Positions 24,849 to 33,312 of a stretch of 64,000 nucleotides of DNA are shown here, piece by piece; within the stretch, counting starts at the first letter, position 1, and each line of letters opens with the position of its first letter. Below the pieces are notes generated by a model. That model made no database searches. It saw only the letters and a program-made list of their open reading frames with translations, and was not told the origin of the DNA. Made by a program: the position numbers and the translations under genes. Origin of the DNA: Actinomadura macra NBRC 14102 (lineage in GTDB: Bacteria > Actinomycetota > Actinomycetes > Streptosporangiales > Streptosporangiaceae); assembly GCF_001552215.1 (NCBI RefSeq), contig NZ_BCQT01000010.1:646298-710297 (forward strand), in the 5' to 3' direction.

Positions 24849-25346
24849 ATGACGTCTCCACATCAAGATCCGCGAACGTATGTCGTTCCAGTGCAGGACG
24901 GCCAGTACTACATCGAAGCATCGGGCGGACGCGGAGGTGACTGGCTGGATCCACAAGACGGTCTCACCACTGGGCAGTCCAATTGGGTGGCGATCTTCAC
25001 GGGCACCCAGTGGGGTCCTGTTACCCTCCGACTTCAAAGCCTGCCCGAGCGGTCAACTGATCTTGAGACGGGCTGGGAGATGATCGTCGAGCGCGACATC
25101 GTCACAGCAGACGGTGGCCTGGCTGTAGTCAGCACCTATAGCGCTGGTTCTGGTGGAATGAAGCTCCCGCCAGGACGTGGACGCCTGCGGATTCACGTTC
25201 GTGACAGGGCCGTAGCGCTGCGCCACAGCAAGCTGGAGAGTCCGCTGGAGACCCACTTCATCCAGGTTTGGCCGAGTAGTGAGCCACAAGCACCTGCGGT
25301 ACTGCTTGGCCCAGACGACGTGGCGTCTCAGATCAGTCCAAACTGA
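24849..25346 (+). CDS. hypothetical beta-rich cytoplasmic protein
   Basis: This 165-residue protein, starting at ATG 24849, alternates short hydrophobic strands with polar turns: WEMIVERDIV, GRLRIHVRDRAVALR and THFIQVWPSSE. That pattern, ending in a QVWP motif, recurs in actinobacterial proteins of unknown function. There is no signal peptide. It is a single gene, convergent with the M48-like protease gene 100 bp away. It may be an immunity or accessory protein; the sequence does not show which. Confidence 0.6.
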   Translation: MTSPHQDPRTYVVPVQDGQYYIEASGGRGGDWLDPQDGLTTGQSNWVAIFTGTQWGPVTLRLQSLPERSTDLETGWEMIVERDIVTADGGLAVVSTYSAGSGGMKLPPGRGRLRIHVRDRAVALRHSKLESPLETHFIQVWPSSEPQAPAVLLGPDDVASQISPN

Positions 25347-25446
25347 GCGGCGTCCGGACACCGGGAACCCCGGCTGATTCTTAGGGATCGGCCGGGGCCT
25401 CGCGCAGCGGCACATCCCGACCGGGCCAGCCCGCCAGCGCTCGTCG

Positions 25447-26406
25447 TCAACGTGCCTTCCGGGGGATGCGGGCGGTCAGCGCCGCCCGCAGGGAGAAGGG
25501 CGGATGGGGTGAGAACAACCGCGCGACCACGGTCAGGACCCTGGACACCCCGTGTGGCCGTGTGCGGGCGCTGCGGACTAGTGCCCAGTACTGGCGGGCG
25601 ACGTCGGGGCCGGTGCCGCGCGCGGCGGCGACGTCGGCGGCGAGTTCATCAGCCCACTGCACCCCCGTGGCGACCGCCCACACGGCGGGCGCGACCAGGG
25701 CCAGCAGGTGCGGGGGGACGGTCAGGCCCAGCGCCAGCCATCCGGCCAGGAGCGGCGCGCCCAGCATCCGGCGCAGGGTCCGTGACATGCGGCGAGCGTG
25801 ATGTGCCTCGTGGGCCAGGACGAACGCGGCCATCTCGGGCTCGGCCAGTAGCCGCTCACCAAACACGACCAGCGGGCGCCGCCGGTAGGGGATCAGCGCG
25901 GCCGACAGCCGCATCCGCGCGCACGGGCAACCGCCATTGTCGATGGTGCAGACCTGTTCGTGGTCGGCATCGGGACGCATCACATACAGGTACACGCCGT
26001 CCGCAGCGCGGAACCGGCGGCGGAGCGTGCGCTGGACGTCGCCCAGAACGGCGCGGGTCTCAGGTGGCTGATCCGCCATGAGTTGGTGCTGGTAGGCGGT
26101 GGCGGTTGCCCAGTCCACCCCGTTGGGGCCGGTCCGGTGTTCCTTCCTCTCAGCCAGCACGATGCCAACGACGACGGCTGCGGCCAGGACGGCGCTCAGC
26201 ACCGTCCCCATCGAGTGGGGCAGTGCACCGAGTAGGTCGGCGATGCCGCCCCCGACGGGAAGAAGCACCAGCGGCGCTATCGGTAGGAGCGAGCCGCGCC
26301 GTCCGCCGCTGAGTTGCCCGTTGCGCATGAAGGACTCGAAGTTGGCAGGCGGCGTCGCGCTGGGTTGGCGTGTGTTGGGGGATGCGGAGCGTGTGGTTTT
26401 GGGCAT
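25447..26406 (-). CDS. M48-like membrane metalloprotease
   Basis: This 319-residue protein has two N-terminal membrane helices (about 40-60 and 66-84), then a gluzincin domain with zinc motif HEAHH (199-203) and third ligand Glu254 in WADELAAD. One or two more helices (212-248) lie between them, as in HtpX/M48 proteases. A CTIDNGGCPC cysteine cluster (153-162) precedes the zinc site. The active site probably faces the cytoplasm or membrane surface. The start at ATG 26406 has a weak ribosome site; ATG 26325 is an alternative. It is cargo of element A, with no counterpart in the visible part of B. Confidence 0.82.
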   Translation of the reverse strand: MPKTTRSASPNTRQPSATPPANFESFMRNGQLSGGRRGSLLPIAPLVLLPVGGGIADLLGALPHSMGTVLSAVLAAAVVVGIVLAERKEHRTGPNGVDWATATAYQHQLMADQPPETRAVLGDVQRTLRRRFRAADGVYLYVMRPDADHEQVCTIDNGGCPCARMRLSAALIPYRRRPLVVFGERLLAEPEMAAFVLAHEAHHARRMSRTLRRMLGAPLLAGWLALGLTVPPHLLALVAPAVWAVATGVQWADELAADVAAARGTGPDVARQYWALVRSARTRPHGVSRVLTVVARLFSPHPPFSLRAALTARIPRKAR

Positions 26407-26444
26407 CGTTGTCGTTTCGTCGTCGGTGGTATTCGGTCAGATGG

Positions 26445-26732
26445 TCAGCGCTCGCTCGCCCTCCGGGGGGCGGCGCCGAGGTCGGCGGCGATCACGTCGG
26501 CGGCGTCCTCGGGGTCGGTGGGCAGCGGCAGCCACGGGCCATCTCCCTGCCGCATCCGATACGCCGCGCCGTCCCACTCAACGATCTTTGGCCCGGCGTC
26601 GCGGTAGGTGACGGTCACGTGCGGCAGACCGGTGCCCTCATCACGGACGACGGACACGGCCATCTGTGGTGCACGGCGGCGGAGCGCGGCGTGCAGCCGC
26701 TCGGCCGGACTGAACGCTTCGGGTAGCAGCAT
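26445..26732 (-). CDS. small conserved element protein (LHAA-RRRAPQ family)
   Basis: This 95-residue protein starts at ATG 26732 behind GGAGAAG. It contains AERLHAALRRRAPQ (10-23), then beta-like VTVTYRDAGPKIVEWDGAAY. It matches the protein at 61674-61997 in element B (LEQLHAAVRRRAPQ, VTYRCVGPLRIVWDE). Both genes sit near GRWWA-type small proteins and an XRE regulator. The function is unknown. It overlaps the end of the upstream gene by 92 nt. Confidence 0.72.
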   Translation of the reverse strand: MLLPEAFSPAERLHAALRRRAPQMAVSVVRDEGTGLPHVTVTYRDAGPKIVEWDGAAYRMRQGDGPWLPLPTDPEDAADVIAADLGAAPRRASER

Positions 26733-27141
26733 CTACTTCTCCAAGGGTTGTGGGGGTGAAGTGGGCGGGCGGCCGGGGGCTTTCCCACCCGCCCACGTCC
26801 GATGGAAGGGCGGCGGTGACCCGGTCCAGCCCGAGCCACCGCCCGGTCACACCGACCCCGCCCCTCAGGGAGTGGTGTGACAGATGGCGGGGGTGGCGCC
26901 GCTCTGAGTTGGGGACCAGCGGCACCGCCCCGGTCCAGGCGTCGCGCACCCGCTGCTTCCGTTCACGACGGCGAGCCTGTGCGCGTTCGACGATGCTGCC
27001 GAGGTAGGCGACCTTGTCCGGGTCCTCACACTTGCCCTGGCAGTACTGCGACTCCGGAACGATCGCGTTCATCAGCGCGCCGTATGCCGCGATCGCATAG
27101 TCCAGGTCGGTGTGGCCCGCCGGTGGCTTGCGCCTCATCAT
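26641..27141 (-). CDS. hypothetical protein with C-terminal read-through overlap
   Basis: This 166-residue frame starts at ATG 27141 (a second ATG lies at 27138), with AGGAGAGG 6 nt upstream. The first 85 residues look genuine: DLDYAIAAYGALMNAIVP, a CQGKC cysteine pair, then a basic helix RAQARRRERKQRVRD. The remainder is Arg/Pro-rich, and its last 92 nt overlap the next gene. The true protein may once have been shorter, with a lost stop or a frameshift. The function is unknown. Confidence 0.55.
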   Translation of the reverse strand: MMRRKPPAGHTDLDYAIAAYGALMNAIVPESQYCQGKCEDPDKVAYLGSIVERAQARRRERKQRVRDAWTGAVPLVPNSERRHPRHLSHHSLRGGVGVTGRWLGLDRVTAALPSDVGGWESPRPPAHFTPTTLGEVDAATRSVQSGRAAARRAPPPCTTDGRVRRP

Positions 27142-27309
27142 GGGGTTCCTCTCCTGGTGTGTGGTGGCGCGGCGGGCGGGGAGGTGATCGTCGGTCACCC
27201 GCCCGCCGCGCGTGTACGGCGGCCGCTCGTGCCGGCGGCGGCTGGCCGTATGACCGGGTGGGTGCGGCGGACCCCCGCCAGAGGTAGCCGTGCCACGCCC
27301 ACATCCCGG

Positions 27310-27555
27310 TCACTGTTGGCCTTCGCCTGCTTCGCTGAGCGCGGCGCGCAGCTGGTCAGGGGTGTCGGCGTCGAAGCCGCTCGGCGCGCGTTTGAAGCGT
27401 CGCCCGGACTCGTCTCGCTGAATGTCCCGCATCGCCCACCAGCGACCTCGGTCGCTGTGGATGAACGACCAGCCCGGAAACTCCGCCTTGAGCCGGGCTT
27501 TGGCGTCTTCGACGTCTTCGGCTGTGTCCGTTGGAGTCGAGGTCACGGGACCCAC
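27310..27555 (-). CDS. small conserved element protein (GRWWA family)
   Basis: This 81-residue protein has the core AEFPGWSFIHSDRGRWWAMR, followed by GFDADTPDQLRAAL. The protein at 60106-60324 in element B has EEFPSWSIIHTTDTGRWWAT and TFDADTANDLRAKL in the same order. It lies divergently from an XRE regulator, as in B. It is probably a soluble single-domain protein. The function is unknown, but conservation in both elements argues it is used. Confidence 0.75.
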   Translation of the reverse strand: MGPVTSTPTDTAEDVEDAKARLKAEFPGWSFIHSDRGRWWAMRDIQRDESGRRFKRAPSGFDADTPDQLRAALSEAGEGQQ

Positions 27556-27693
27556 CCCCAGTTGCGATGCACGTTTACGCGGTCACCATCAGTGAATCTG
27601 TGGCGGGTGCCATACATCTAGCGGGAGACTCAGGAGGGGAGAGGAGGGTGCCCACCGGCTCCCCCTGACGACCGGCGAGAGGTGCATCGCAAC

Positions 27694-29073
27694 ATGTCCG
27701 CCGCGAAGATCATCGGCGCACGCTTGCGCAGACTGCGCGAGGAACCACGCGACCGGCACGGTCGCGCCCACCGGTCCCGCGAGAAATGGGCGCTCATGCT
27801 GCGCAGTGCGGCCGGGCCCGATGCCGACGGGCTACCGGGCGTGAAGAGCCTGGCCGACATGATCAAACAATGGGAGCGCGGCGACAACATCCCCGGCCCC
27901 ATCTACCGGCCGCTGTACGCGAAGGTGACCGGTAAGCCAGAGGCCGAACTGTTCGCAGAGGCACCCGGCCGACATTCACGGAAGACCAGCGACGCCCCCA
28001 CCGAGGGCGATGGACCCCTGCAAGGCCGCCGGGACGCTTTGAAACTCGGTGTAGCGGCCGCCGCACCAGAGGTCCTCCACCGGGTGCTGCGCGGCACCGC
28101 CGCCGAAGCCATGGAGTTCACCCGGCTCACCGGCTCCACCTCCGTAGGCGCAGGGACCTTCGCGCATCTCGAAGCGGTGATCACCGAAATCGACCGGGCG
28201 TACAGCCGGGACACCCCTGCCGAGCTGTTCGCCATGGCGCACTCCTACCGGCACCGCGTGGCCGATCTGATCAGAGGGCCTCACACCCTCAAGCAGGCGC
28301 GCGAACTGTACGTCTACGCCGCGTGGCTGTCCGAGTCCCTGGCGTGGCTTGCTCACGACCTGGGAGACCCGTTCGCCGCGGAGTCCTGGGCGGTGGACGC
28401 ATACGAGCACGCCGACCAGGCCGGCCACGACGAGCTGTGCGCGTGGGCGACCGACGCCATGGCCTCGATCGCGATCTACACCGACCGTCCCGCCCGCGCC
28501 CTCGCCGCCGCGCACCAGGGCATCGCCAGGGCCCCGCGAACGCATCCCCTCGCCGTCCGGCTCCGTGCGCAGGCCGCCCGTGCGCACGCTCGTCTCGGCG
28601 ACCGCGGCGAGTGCGAGGACATGCTTCACCAGGCGAGCAAGGTCTACGGCGCTCTACCCGCCCGCGCGCCACTGCGGTTCACCGTGGACACCGGGAACCT
28701 GGCCGCACTGGCGATGACGTCCTACCCCGCGTCGGCCTACATCTGGCTCGGCGACGCCGTCCGCGGCGACTTTGCCAAGGCGCGCAAGCACGCCCAGGCC
28801 GCCATCGACGAACAGGAGGGACTGCCGGAGTCGGCGCGCTCGCCGAGCCGGGAGGCGATCGCCAGGGTTGACCTCGGTATCGCGCTCGCCGAACTCGGCG
28901 AGCCCGAGGAGGCCGCGGCCATGGGACGGCGCGCCCTTGGTACGCCCCGCCTGGTGGACTCCGTACGGTCGCGCGCAGGCGACCTTGACCGGGCGCTTGC
29001 CGCCCGGCATCCCGAGGTCCCGGCGGTGCGGGACTTCCACGAGATGTACAGGCACCTACAACCGGCGAGGTGA
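27694..29073 (+). CDS. XRE-type regulator with TPR-like helical repeats
   Basis: The protein has 459 residues from ATG 27694, preceded by GAGAGG at 27677-27682. An N-terminal helix-turn-helix of the XRE type (about 1-70, IIGARLRRLRE to SLADMIKQWERGDNIP) is followed by a TPR-like helical array from about 120 to the end. The array includes ELYVYAAWLSESLAWLA and RALAAAHQGIARAP. Such actinomycete proteins sense a ligand or partner through the repeats. It is divergent from the GRWWA gene and coupled (ATGA overlap) to the ASCH gene. It is likely an autoregulated switch for this cassette, by inference. Confidence 0.82.
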   Translation: MSAAKIIGARLRRLREEPRDRHGRAHRSREKWALMLRSAAGPDADGLPGVKSLADMIKQWERGDNIPGPIYRPLYAKVTGKPEAELFAEAPGRHSRKTSDAPTEGDGPLQGRRDALKLGVAAAAPEVLHRVLRGTAAEAMEFTRLTGSTSVGAGTFAHLEAVITEIDRAYSRDTPAELFAMAHSYRHRVADLIRGPHTLKQARELYVYAAWLSESLAWLAHDLGDPFAAESWAVDAYEHADQAGHDELCAWATDAMASIAIYTDRPARALAAAHQGIARAPRTHPLAVRLRAQAARAHARLGDRGECEDMLHQASKVYGALPARAPLRFTVDTGNLAALAMTSYPASAYIWLGDAVRGDFAKARKHAQAAIDEQEGLPESARSPSREAIARVDLGIALAELGEPEEAAAMGRRALGTPRLVDSVRSRAGDLDRALAARHPEVPAVRDFHEMYRHLQPAR

Positions 29074-29447
29074 TGACGACGAGCGACACCGGAAAGTCCG
29101 AGATCAACATCCGCCGCCCCTACCTCGACCTCATCGAGCAGGGCGTCAAGACGGTCGAGGTCCGCGTGGGCTACGCCAGCATGCGAAGAATCCAGGCGGG
29201 CCAAGACCTGACCTTCGTCTCTGGTGATAAACGGCTACCGACCCGGGTCACGCGGGTGACCGAATACACCACGTTCGACGCGATGCTCGACGCCGAGGAC
29301 CCCCGCTCGATCGGCGGGGAGTTGGGCGAGAGCCGCGAGGAGCTCCTCGCCGTGATCCGCGGCATCTATCCGCCGGAGAAGGAGAAGCTCGGCGTCCTCG
29401 TGATCGGGATCGAGGTTCTCCCGGTGAGCGATCTCGCCGCGGAGTAG
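29070..29447 (+). CDS. ASCH domain protein
   Basis: This 125-residue protein reads INIRRPYLDLIEQGVKTVEV, then YASMRRIQAGQDLTF and VTRVTEYTTFDAMLD. It ends LGVLVIGIEVL. This is the ASCH (PUA-like beta-barrel) fold, which binds RNA or modified nucleic acid; some members hydrolyse acetylcytidine. The substrate here is unknown. Its start overlaps the XRE stop (ATGA), so the pair is one operon. A terminator follows. Confidence 0.85.
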   Translation: MMTTSDTGKSEINIRRPYLDLIEQGVKTVEVRVGYASMRRIQAGQDLTFVSGDKRLPTRVTRVTEYTTFDAMLDAEDPRSIGGELGESREELLAVIRGIYPPEKEKLGVLVIGIEVLPVSDLAAE

Positions 29448-29466
29448 CCTGGCTGTGCGATGCACC

Positions 29467-29509
29467 GGCGCCCCATCCCAGTCGTGAAGGACGGGGCGCC
29501 AGTCTTTTC
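29467..29509 (+). terminator. intrinsic-type terminator after the ASCH gene
   Basis: GGCGCCCC (29467-29474) pairs perfectly with GGGGCGCC (29493-29500). The stem extends inward by TCC/GGA after one A-C mismatch, with a 10-nt loop, and is followed by TCTTTT. It could serve both strands, because a remnant gene ends at 29514 on the other side. Confidence 0.75.
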
Positions 29510-29513
29510 CGGG

Positions 29514-29702
29514 TCAGCATTCGCAGACCACGCCGTCGCCGTGGCTGTCCTGATACCAGCGGTACTCCGGGTCGACGCCGCGGACGTACGGGCCGAGGCC
29601 AGCGGCGGGCGGCGTCGTCAAGGTGCTCGATGTCCATCCGTTCCCAGCAGACCACGTCCACAGAGTTCCCAAAGCCTTCCCAGTGGGGCACATCAAGGGC
29701 AC
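29514..29702 (-). pseudogene. remnant with an excalibur calcium-binding-like C-terminus
   Basis: The last 27 codons encode GPYVRGVDPEYRWYQDSHGDG followed by VVCEC, which matches the excalibur-type Dx(D/N)xDGxxCE motif found at the end of secreted actinobacterial proteins and nucleases. The preceding codons look unrelated, and a neighbouring frame carries plausible sequence (SVDVVCWERMDIEHLDDAA) just upstream. A frameshifted, 5'-truncated gene is the simplest reading. No signal peptide remains. Confidence 0.5.
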
Positions 29703-29754
29703 ACGGACCCGGGAATTGCCCTGGCACTGCCGGAAACTCTTGGGGATGTGTTTC

Positions 29755-29933
29755 GCCTGGTCACATCAGCAACGGACCCCGCATCGGCCTGGGCCTGGCG
29801 CACCCAGGTCCGCAGCGCTTCGCGGGTGGATGCCCAGATCGGCAGCGATCTGCGCGATCGGCCGATCCGACTCCCGAGCCAGCCGCACAGCCCGCTCACG
29901 GAGCTCCAGAGGGTACTTGCGTGGTGCCGACAT
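29755..29933 (-). pseudogene. IS3-family OrfA fragment (truncated, frameshifted)
   Basis: From ATG 29933 the frame reads MSAPRKYPLELRERAVRLAR, then SDRPIAQIAADLGIHP. This is the N-terminal helix-turn-helix of IS3-family OrfA transposases. After HP one extra base shifts the frame; the expected EALRTWVRQAQADAG continues in the next frame, then homology stops. OrfB and terminal repeats are not seen. A GGAGGAG ribosome site is still present upstream. It marks a past insertion and deletion inside element A. Confidence 0.72.
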
Positions 29934-30405
29934 TGACGGTCATTCTCCTCCCTGCCAGCCAAGATCATGACTGGCTTGAAGGACTTCACCAACCCGGTAC
30001 GGCTCACTGGGAAACGTCCGAGAGTCCGCAAGCCATGCGGCCGCCCCTGGCGCCAGCGCCTGGTTTGAGGGTCCAAGATGTTGATGCCAGAGAGAACCAG
30101 ACGCCTTCACCGTCGTCTCGATCAAAGCTCACACCACTCCACGCCACTGACCGCGGCGCGGCCAGCGCGCGCGTCGTGAGCTACAAGGCCCCAAGCTCGG
30201 ACCGAGCACCTCAACCTCCGCGACGTCAACAGGAAACCCTGGGCGGGGCCAACGCAGGCACGACTAGCAACGGCCTGTCGTGAAGCCTGGGCCATGAGTC
30301 TCCGAAGTCTTCATCCTTATCGTCAATCAGACGAAATGGCGCTACCCTCTAGATGCGACGAGTGCGGCCATCAACGGGGGTGCGCCGCTGGCAGGAGGGT
30401 GTGAT
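29934..30405. other. 472-bp stretch without a recognisable gene
   Basis: Short frames only. A minus-strand piece (SEPYRVGEVLQASHDLGWQ) ends just before the IS3 fragment and may be the scar of an interrupted gene, but I cannot name it. The right end must hold the promoter of the DUF2971 gene. Confidence 0.4.
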
Positions 30406-31905
30406 GTGATGAAGGATCTCAACGGGTTCATCCCCGCGGACCTGCTCGGCACTGATGGCTATGTCGGCGGCGTCACCGACCATGAGCAGATCCTGGAGCA
30501 GGAGCTTCGGGTCGCGGCCAGGGTTTCCTCCGGGCTCGCTTACCACTACACCGGTGCAGACACCGCGATTCAAGGGATCCTGTTGAACGGCACGCTGCGA
30601 TTGTCACCGTTCTCGACCACCAATGACCTGTGGGAGTCGCGCCCGTTCTATCCTTCTGTCTCCGCGGACGCCGACGACCGCGGCCCGGGCCCGGGCATGC
30701 TGCCGCTGTGGCAGGAGATCGACCGGCACATCCGAGTACATGCCAAGGTGGCGTGCCTTACCCAGGACGTACAGGTCATGGACGGCGGATACGCGTCAGA
30801 CGCGCTGCGCGGGTATGCGCACCTGTCGCTGTGGGCGCACTACGGCGCCCGCGGGGCGGGCCTGTGCCTGGGATTCGACCTGCGCAAGCTCGTCGAGGGC
30901 TTCATGACCGCGCCGCATCTGCTGCACACATTGCGTTTCCATGGCCCGGTCCAGTACCGGCACGCCAGCGTCACTCCCGTCCACAGCATCAGGCTGGGGC
31001 AGATCACTGAGTTCGGAGTCGACGCCGCCGCGCTCGCCTTTGCCGAAGACAACAAGGAAGGGGTGTTCTTCCGCAAGCACGCCGACTGGGCGAACGAGTG
31101 CGAGTACCGCCTGGTCTTGATCGATCAATCCGTCCTACCTGCCACTGTGGACATCCGCAGCGCTCTCTCCCACGTTGTCCTGGGTGAGTGTTTCCCTGAC
31201 CACAAGCGTCCCGCACTCGCCGCGGTTCTGGCCGAATACCCTGACGTCAAGGTGCGGCAGATGCGCTTCCACAATCGTACGGTCTATTGCGAGCAGATTT
31301 CGCTTGACGACGCCAGCCTTCCGAGCCCTGGCAGCGCCGCCGCGACGCCGGGCAAGCCTCGACGCACCGGCTCGCTGAGGGAGCGACTGAGCCAGTTGCG
31401 CACGGCCGAAGAAGACCAGCGAGCCGACGCCGAAAATGCTCAGCAGTTGGTGCTCGGACCTCTCGGCCAGATAGCTCAGGCATTCTTCGCCCTCAAGCAG
31501 TTGCCGCCCGAGGGTGCGAAAACTTGGCTGAACCCTGGGGCCAGTGCGGTGCCTGCACATCTACGGCAGCGGACCGCTGGCGTCCCCGGCGAGATCGTCC
31601 GCTTCGAGCAGGGCATGACCATGATCGTCGCAGATGCCGACGACCCGTTTCGCGTCGTGGTGGCGGCTGCCGCAATCCAGGTTCTCAGCGACCAGCACGT
31701 CCGCATCCACGGACATGTCAAACGCGAGGAGCCTGATCCTTCTGCGGGGGTGACACGCATTCCCGTGTGGAGCGACTCCCGCGACGCTCAGATCGATGAG
31801 GCCACCGTCGTGACCGAGAGACTTCTCGGCGAGCTGAGCCACGCTTTCTCCCATGCTTTGCCGGAGTTCACAAAGACCTGCGAGGCGGCCGCAGAAGCTC
31901 GCTGA
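30406..31905 (+). CDS. DUF2971 domain protein with extra C-terminal domain
   Basis: The protein has 499 residues. AGGAGG at 30393-30398 supports GTG 30406 or ATG 30409. Residues 45-300 match DUF2971: LAYHYTGADTAIQGILLNGT, then LSPFSTTNDLWESRPF, LSLWAHYGARGAGLCLGFD and FFRKHADWANECEYRLV. The remaining 200 residues are a separate mixed domain of unknown type, longer than usual for this family. DUF2971 genes are frequent in mobile and defence islands, but the activity is not established. It stands alone in element A. Codon use is slightly less GC-biased than in the conjugation genes. Confidence 0.82.
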   Translation: MMKDLNGFIPADLLGTDGYVGGVTDHEQILEQELRVAARVSSGLAYHYTGADTAIQGILLNGTLRLSPFSTTNDLWESRPFYPSVSADADDRGPGPGMLPLWQEIDRHIRVHAKVACLTQDVQVMDGGYASDALRGYAHLSLWAHYGARGAGLCLGFDLRKLVEGFMTAPHLLHTLRFHGPVQYRHASVTPVHSIRLGQITEFGVDAAALAFAEDNKEGVFFRKHADWANECEYRLVLIDQSVLPATVDIRSALSHVVLGECFPDHKRPALAAVLAEYPDVKVRQMRFHNRTVYCEQISLDDASLPSPGSAAATPGKPRRTGSLRERLSQLRTAEEDQRADAENAQQLVLGPLGQIAQAFFALKQLPPEGAKTWLNPGASAVPAHLRQRTAGVPGEIVRFEQGMTMIVADADDPFRVVVAAAAIQVLSDQHVRIHGHVKREEPDPSAGVTRIPVWSDSRDAQIDEATVVTERLLGELSHAFSHALPEFTKTCEAAAEAR

Positions 31906-32655
31906 ACCGGCGCCCCGCTCCCCTGAGCGTCTCGCTCACGCACTCGCTGCCAGCGGTGAAGCCCGAAGCCGACCCTGGATCCGTCCGAAGGGCGTTGCGG
32001 ATCATTCCTCTTATGCCAAGCGGTGCGCCTCGCCGTCAGGGACGGGTTCCCTTTCGGTAACGTCGTGCAGGACGTGGGCAAGGATCTCTGCCCCGCGCAC
32101 CATCCTGGGGCGGGAGCGGTTGAAGTAGGTGGGGCCGTCCAGGACCCACACCTGTCCGGGCCTGTTCCGCCTACCCGCCCGCGCCGCCCACATCGGCAGC
32201 GCCACCCGGCCGCCCCCGGGAACACGCCGATACGGCGCGCACCGAAGGCTGGATCGTTCTCCCCACCACGCCCCTGCACACGCTGCGCCCGCGCATGGAG
32301 GATGACATCTCTCATCGTCTTGTGTTCAAAGGATGCGAACGCGCGCGAGTTGACCACCGCGGGATCTGGCGGGGTTCGCAGGAAGGGTGCATTGGGAGAT
32401 CGTCGGCGGCGAGGCCGTACCGCCCGAGGCCGACCTGCCGACACCGGCAGGCACGGCAGGCCAGCGAGAGGCTCCGCCAGCGGGTCGGCGAACTCGTCGA
32501 ACAGTGGCAGGAACAGACCCGAGCGCAGCGGCACGGCCATCGACATGGCCAGCAGGCTGCCCCGATCAGACACCCGAACCGGCCGGAGCCGACCTGAGGA
32601 AACTTTGGTATCGGCGTGCTTGCGGTTTTGGACCTGGTCCGATGACGCTGGCCTC
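31906..32655. other. 750-bp stretch with only a decayed gene end
   Basis: A minus-strand fragment is listed separately (32011-32200). The long open frames here are Arg/Pro-rich shadows. The promoter of the 32656 gene should lie near 32590-32650, but no boxes are clear. Confidence 0.4.
32011..32200 (-). pseudogene. C-terminal remnant of a cobalamin/siderophore-binding-protein-like gene
   Basis: The frame ends QVWVLDGPTYFNRSRPRMVR, then GAEILAHVLHDV. It closely resembles the C-terminal strand and helix of BtuF-like ABC-transporter binding proteins (VYAVDGNAYFSRPGPRLVDG type). Nothing upstream in the same frame continues the domain and no ABC permease is nearby, so it is a truncated relic. Confidence 0.5.
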
Positions 32656-33312
32656 ATGGAGCCCAACGAGCTGCTCATCCTGAATTATCCGAAGTACAGC
32701 GAACGCATCGCCGACTGGTTCGGCGAGATGAACGCGAGCCCCGCCTTTCGTGAGGTCTTCCTGGCCGACCCGGCGGGCACCGTCCGCCAAGCGATCTTCC
32801 CTGACCAGCCGCCGATCAGCGAGGGCGGGGTCAACCAGGCCAACCGGATACTATTCTCCACCCTGAGCAACCCGGAGTTCATGCAATGGGCCGGCGAATA
32901 CAACGAGGTGCTCGTACGGCGTGCCGCAGATGAATACCCGCAGATCGAGGACGAGCAGCAGCGGATGAGAGCATTCCTGGCGACCTTGGACAAGTCGGTG
33001 GTGTACCAGGACATCGCCGATGCCGCGCCGCGGTTCATGGATCGGGAACTCGCGCACGCGTTGCTATTGGGCGACCGGGGCCTCGAAACGGGCACCTTGG
33101 CCTCCATCACGATGCACGTGGCAGTGATCATCATTCTCGCACTCGTCGTCGTGGCCATGCCCGTCCCCCTCCTCGGCGATGGGGTCAACCGCGAAGATCT
33201 GCGCGTGGTGATGACACAGCTCGCGCAGCGGCTGGAGCAGCGGGCCGAGACGCTGCGCGCCGAGGGGCGATTGCTCGGCAGCGACGCCGCCCGCCGCGGC
33301 CGGAAGCTGTGA
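32656..33312 (+). CDS. single-pass membrane protein coupled to a radical SAM gene
   Basis: This 218-residue protein starts at ATG 32656. Residues 1-145 are a soluble helical domain (LNYPKYSERIADWFGEMNAS, LADPAGTVRQAIFPD, ISEGGVNQANRILFSTLSN). A strong membrane helix spans about 148-170 (HVAVIIILALVVVAM). The 45-residue tail is basic and helical. Its stop overlaps the radical SAM start (GTGA, 33309-33312), so the two are a unit. The domain could be the substrate, a recognition protein or a precursor with leader; a double-Gly occurs at 57-58. The family is not recognised. Confidence 0.7.
   Translation: MEPNELLILNYPKYSERIADWFGEMNASPAFREVFLADPAGTVRQAIFPDQPPISEGGVNQANRILFSTLSNPEFMQWAGEYNEVLVRRAADEYPQIEDEQQRMRAFLATLDKSVVYQDIADAAPRFMDRELAHALLLGDRGLETGTLASITMHVAVIIILALVVVAMPVPLLGDGVNREDLRVVMTQLAQRLEQRAETLRAEGRLLGSDAARRGRKL

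Noticed and set aside
29755..29933. complete IS3 element
   Set aside because: OrfA is frameshifted and truncated, OrfB is absent and terminal inverted repeats were not found.
31788..32678. 296-codon minus-strand frame
   Set aside because: It runs into the end of the DUF2971 gene, is Arg/Pro-rich and has no ribosome site. Only the BtuF-like tail in another frame is recognisable.
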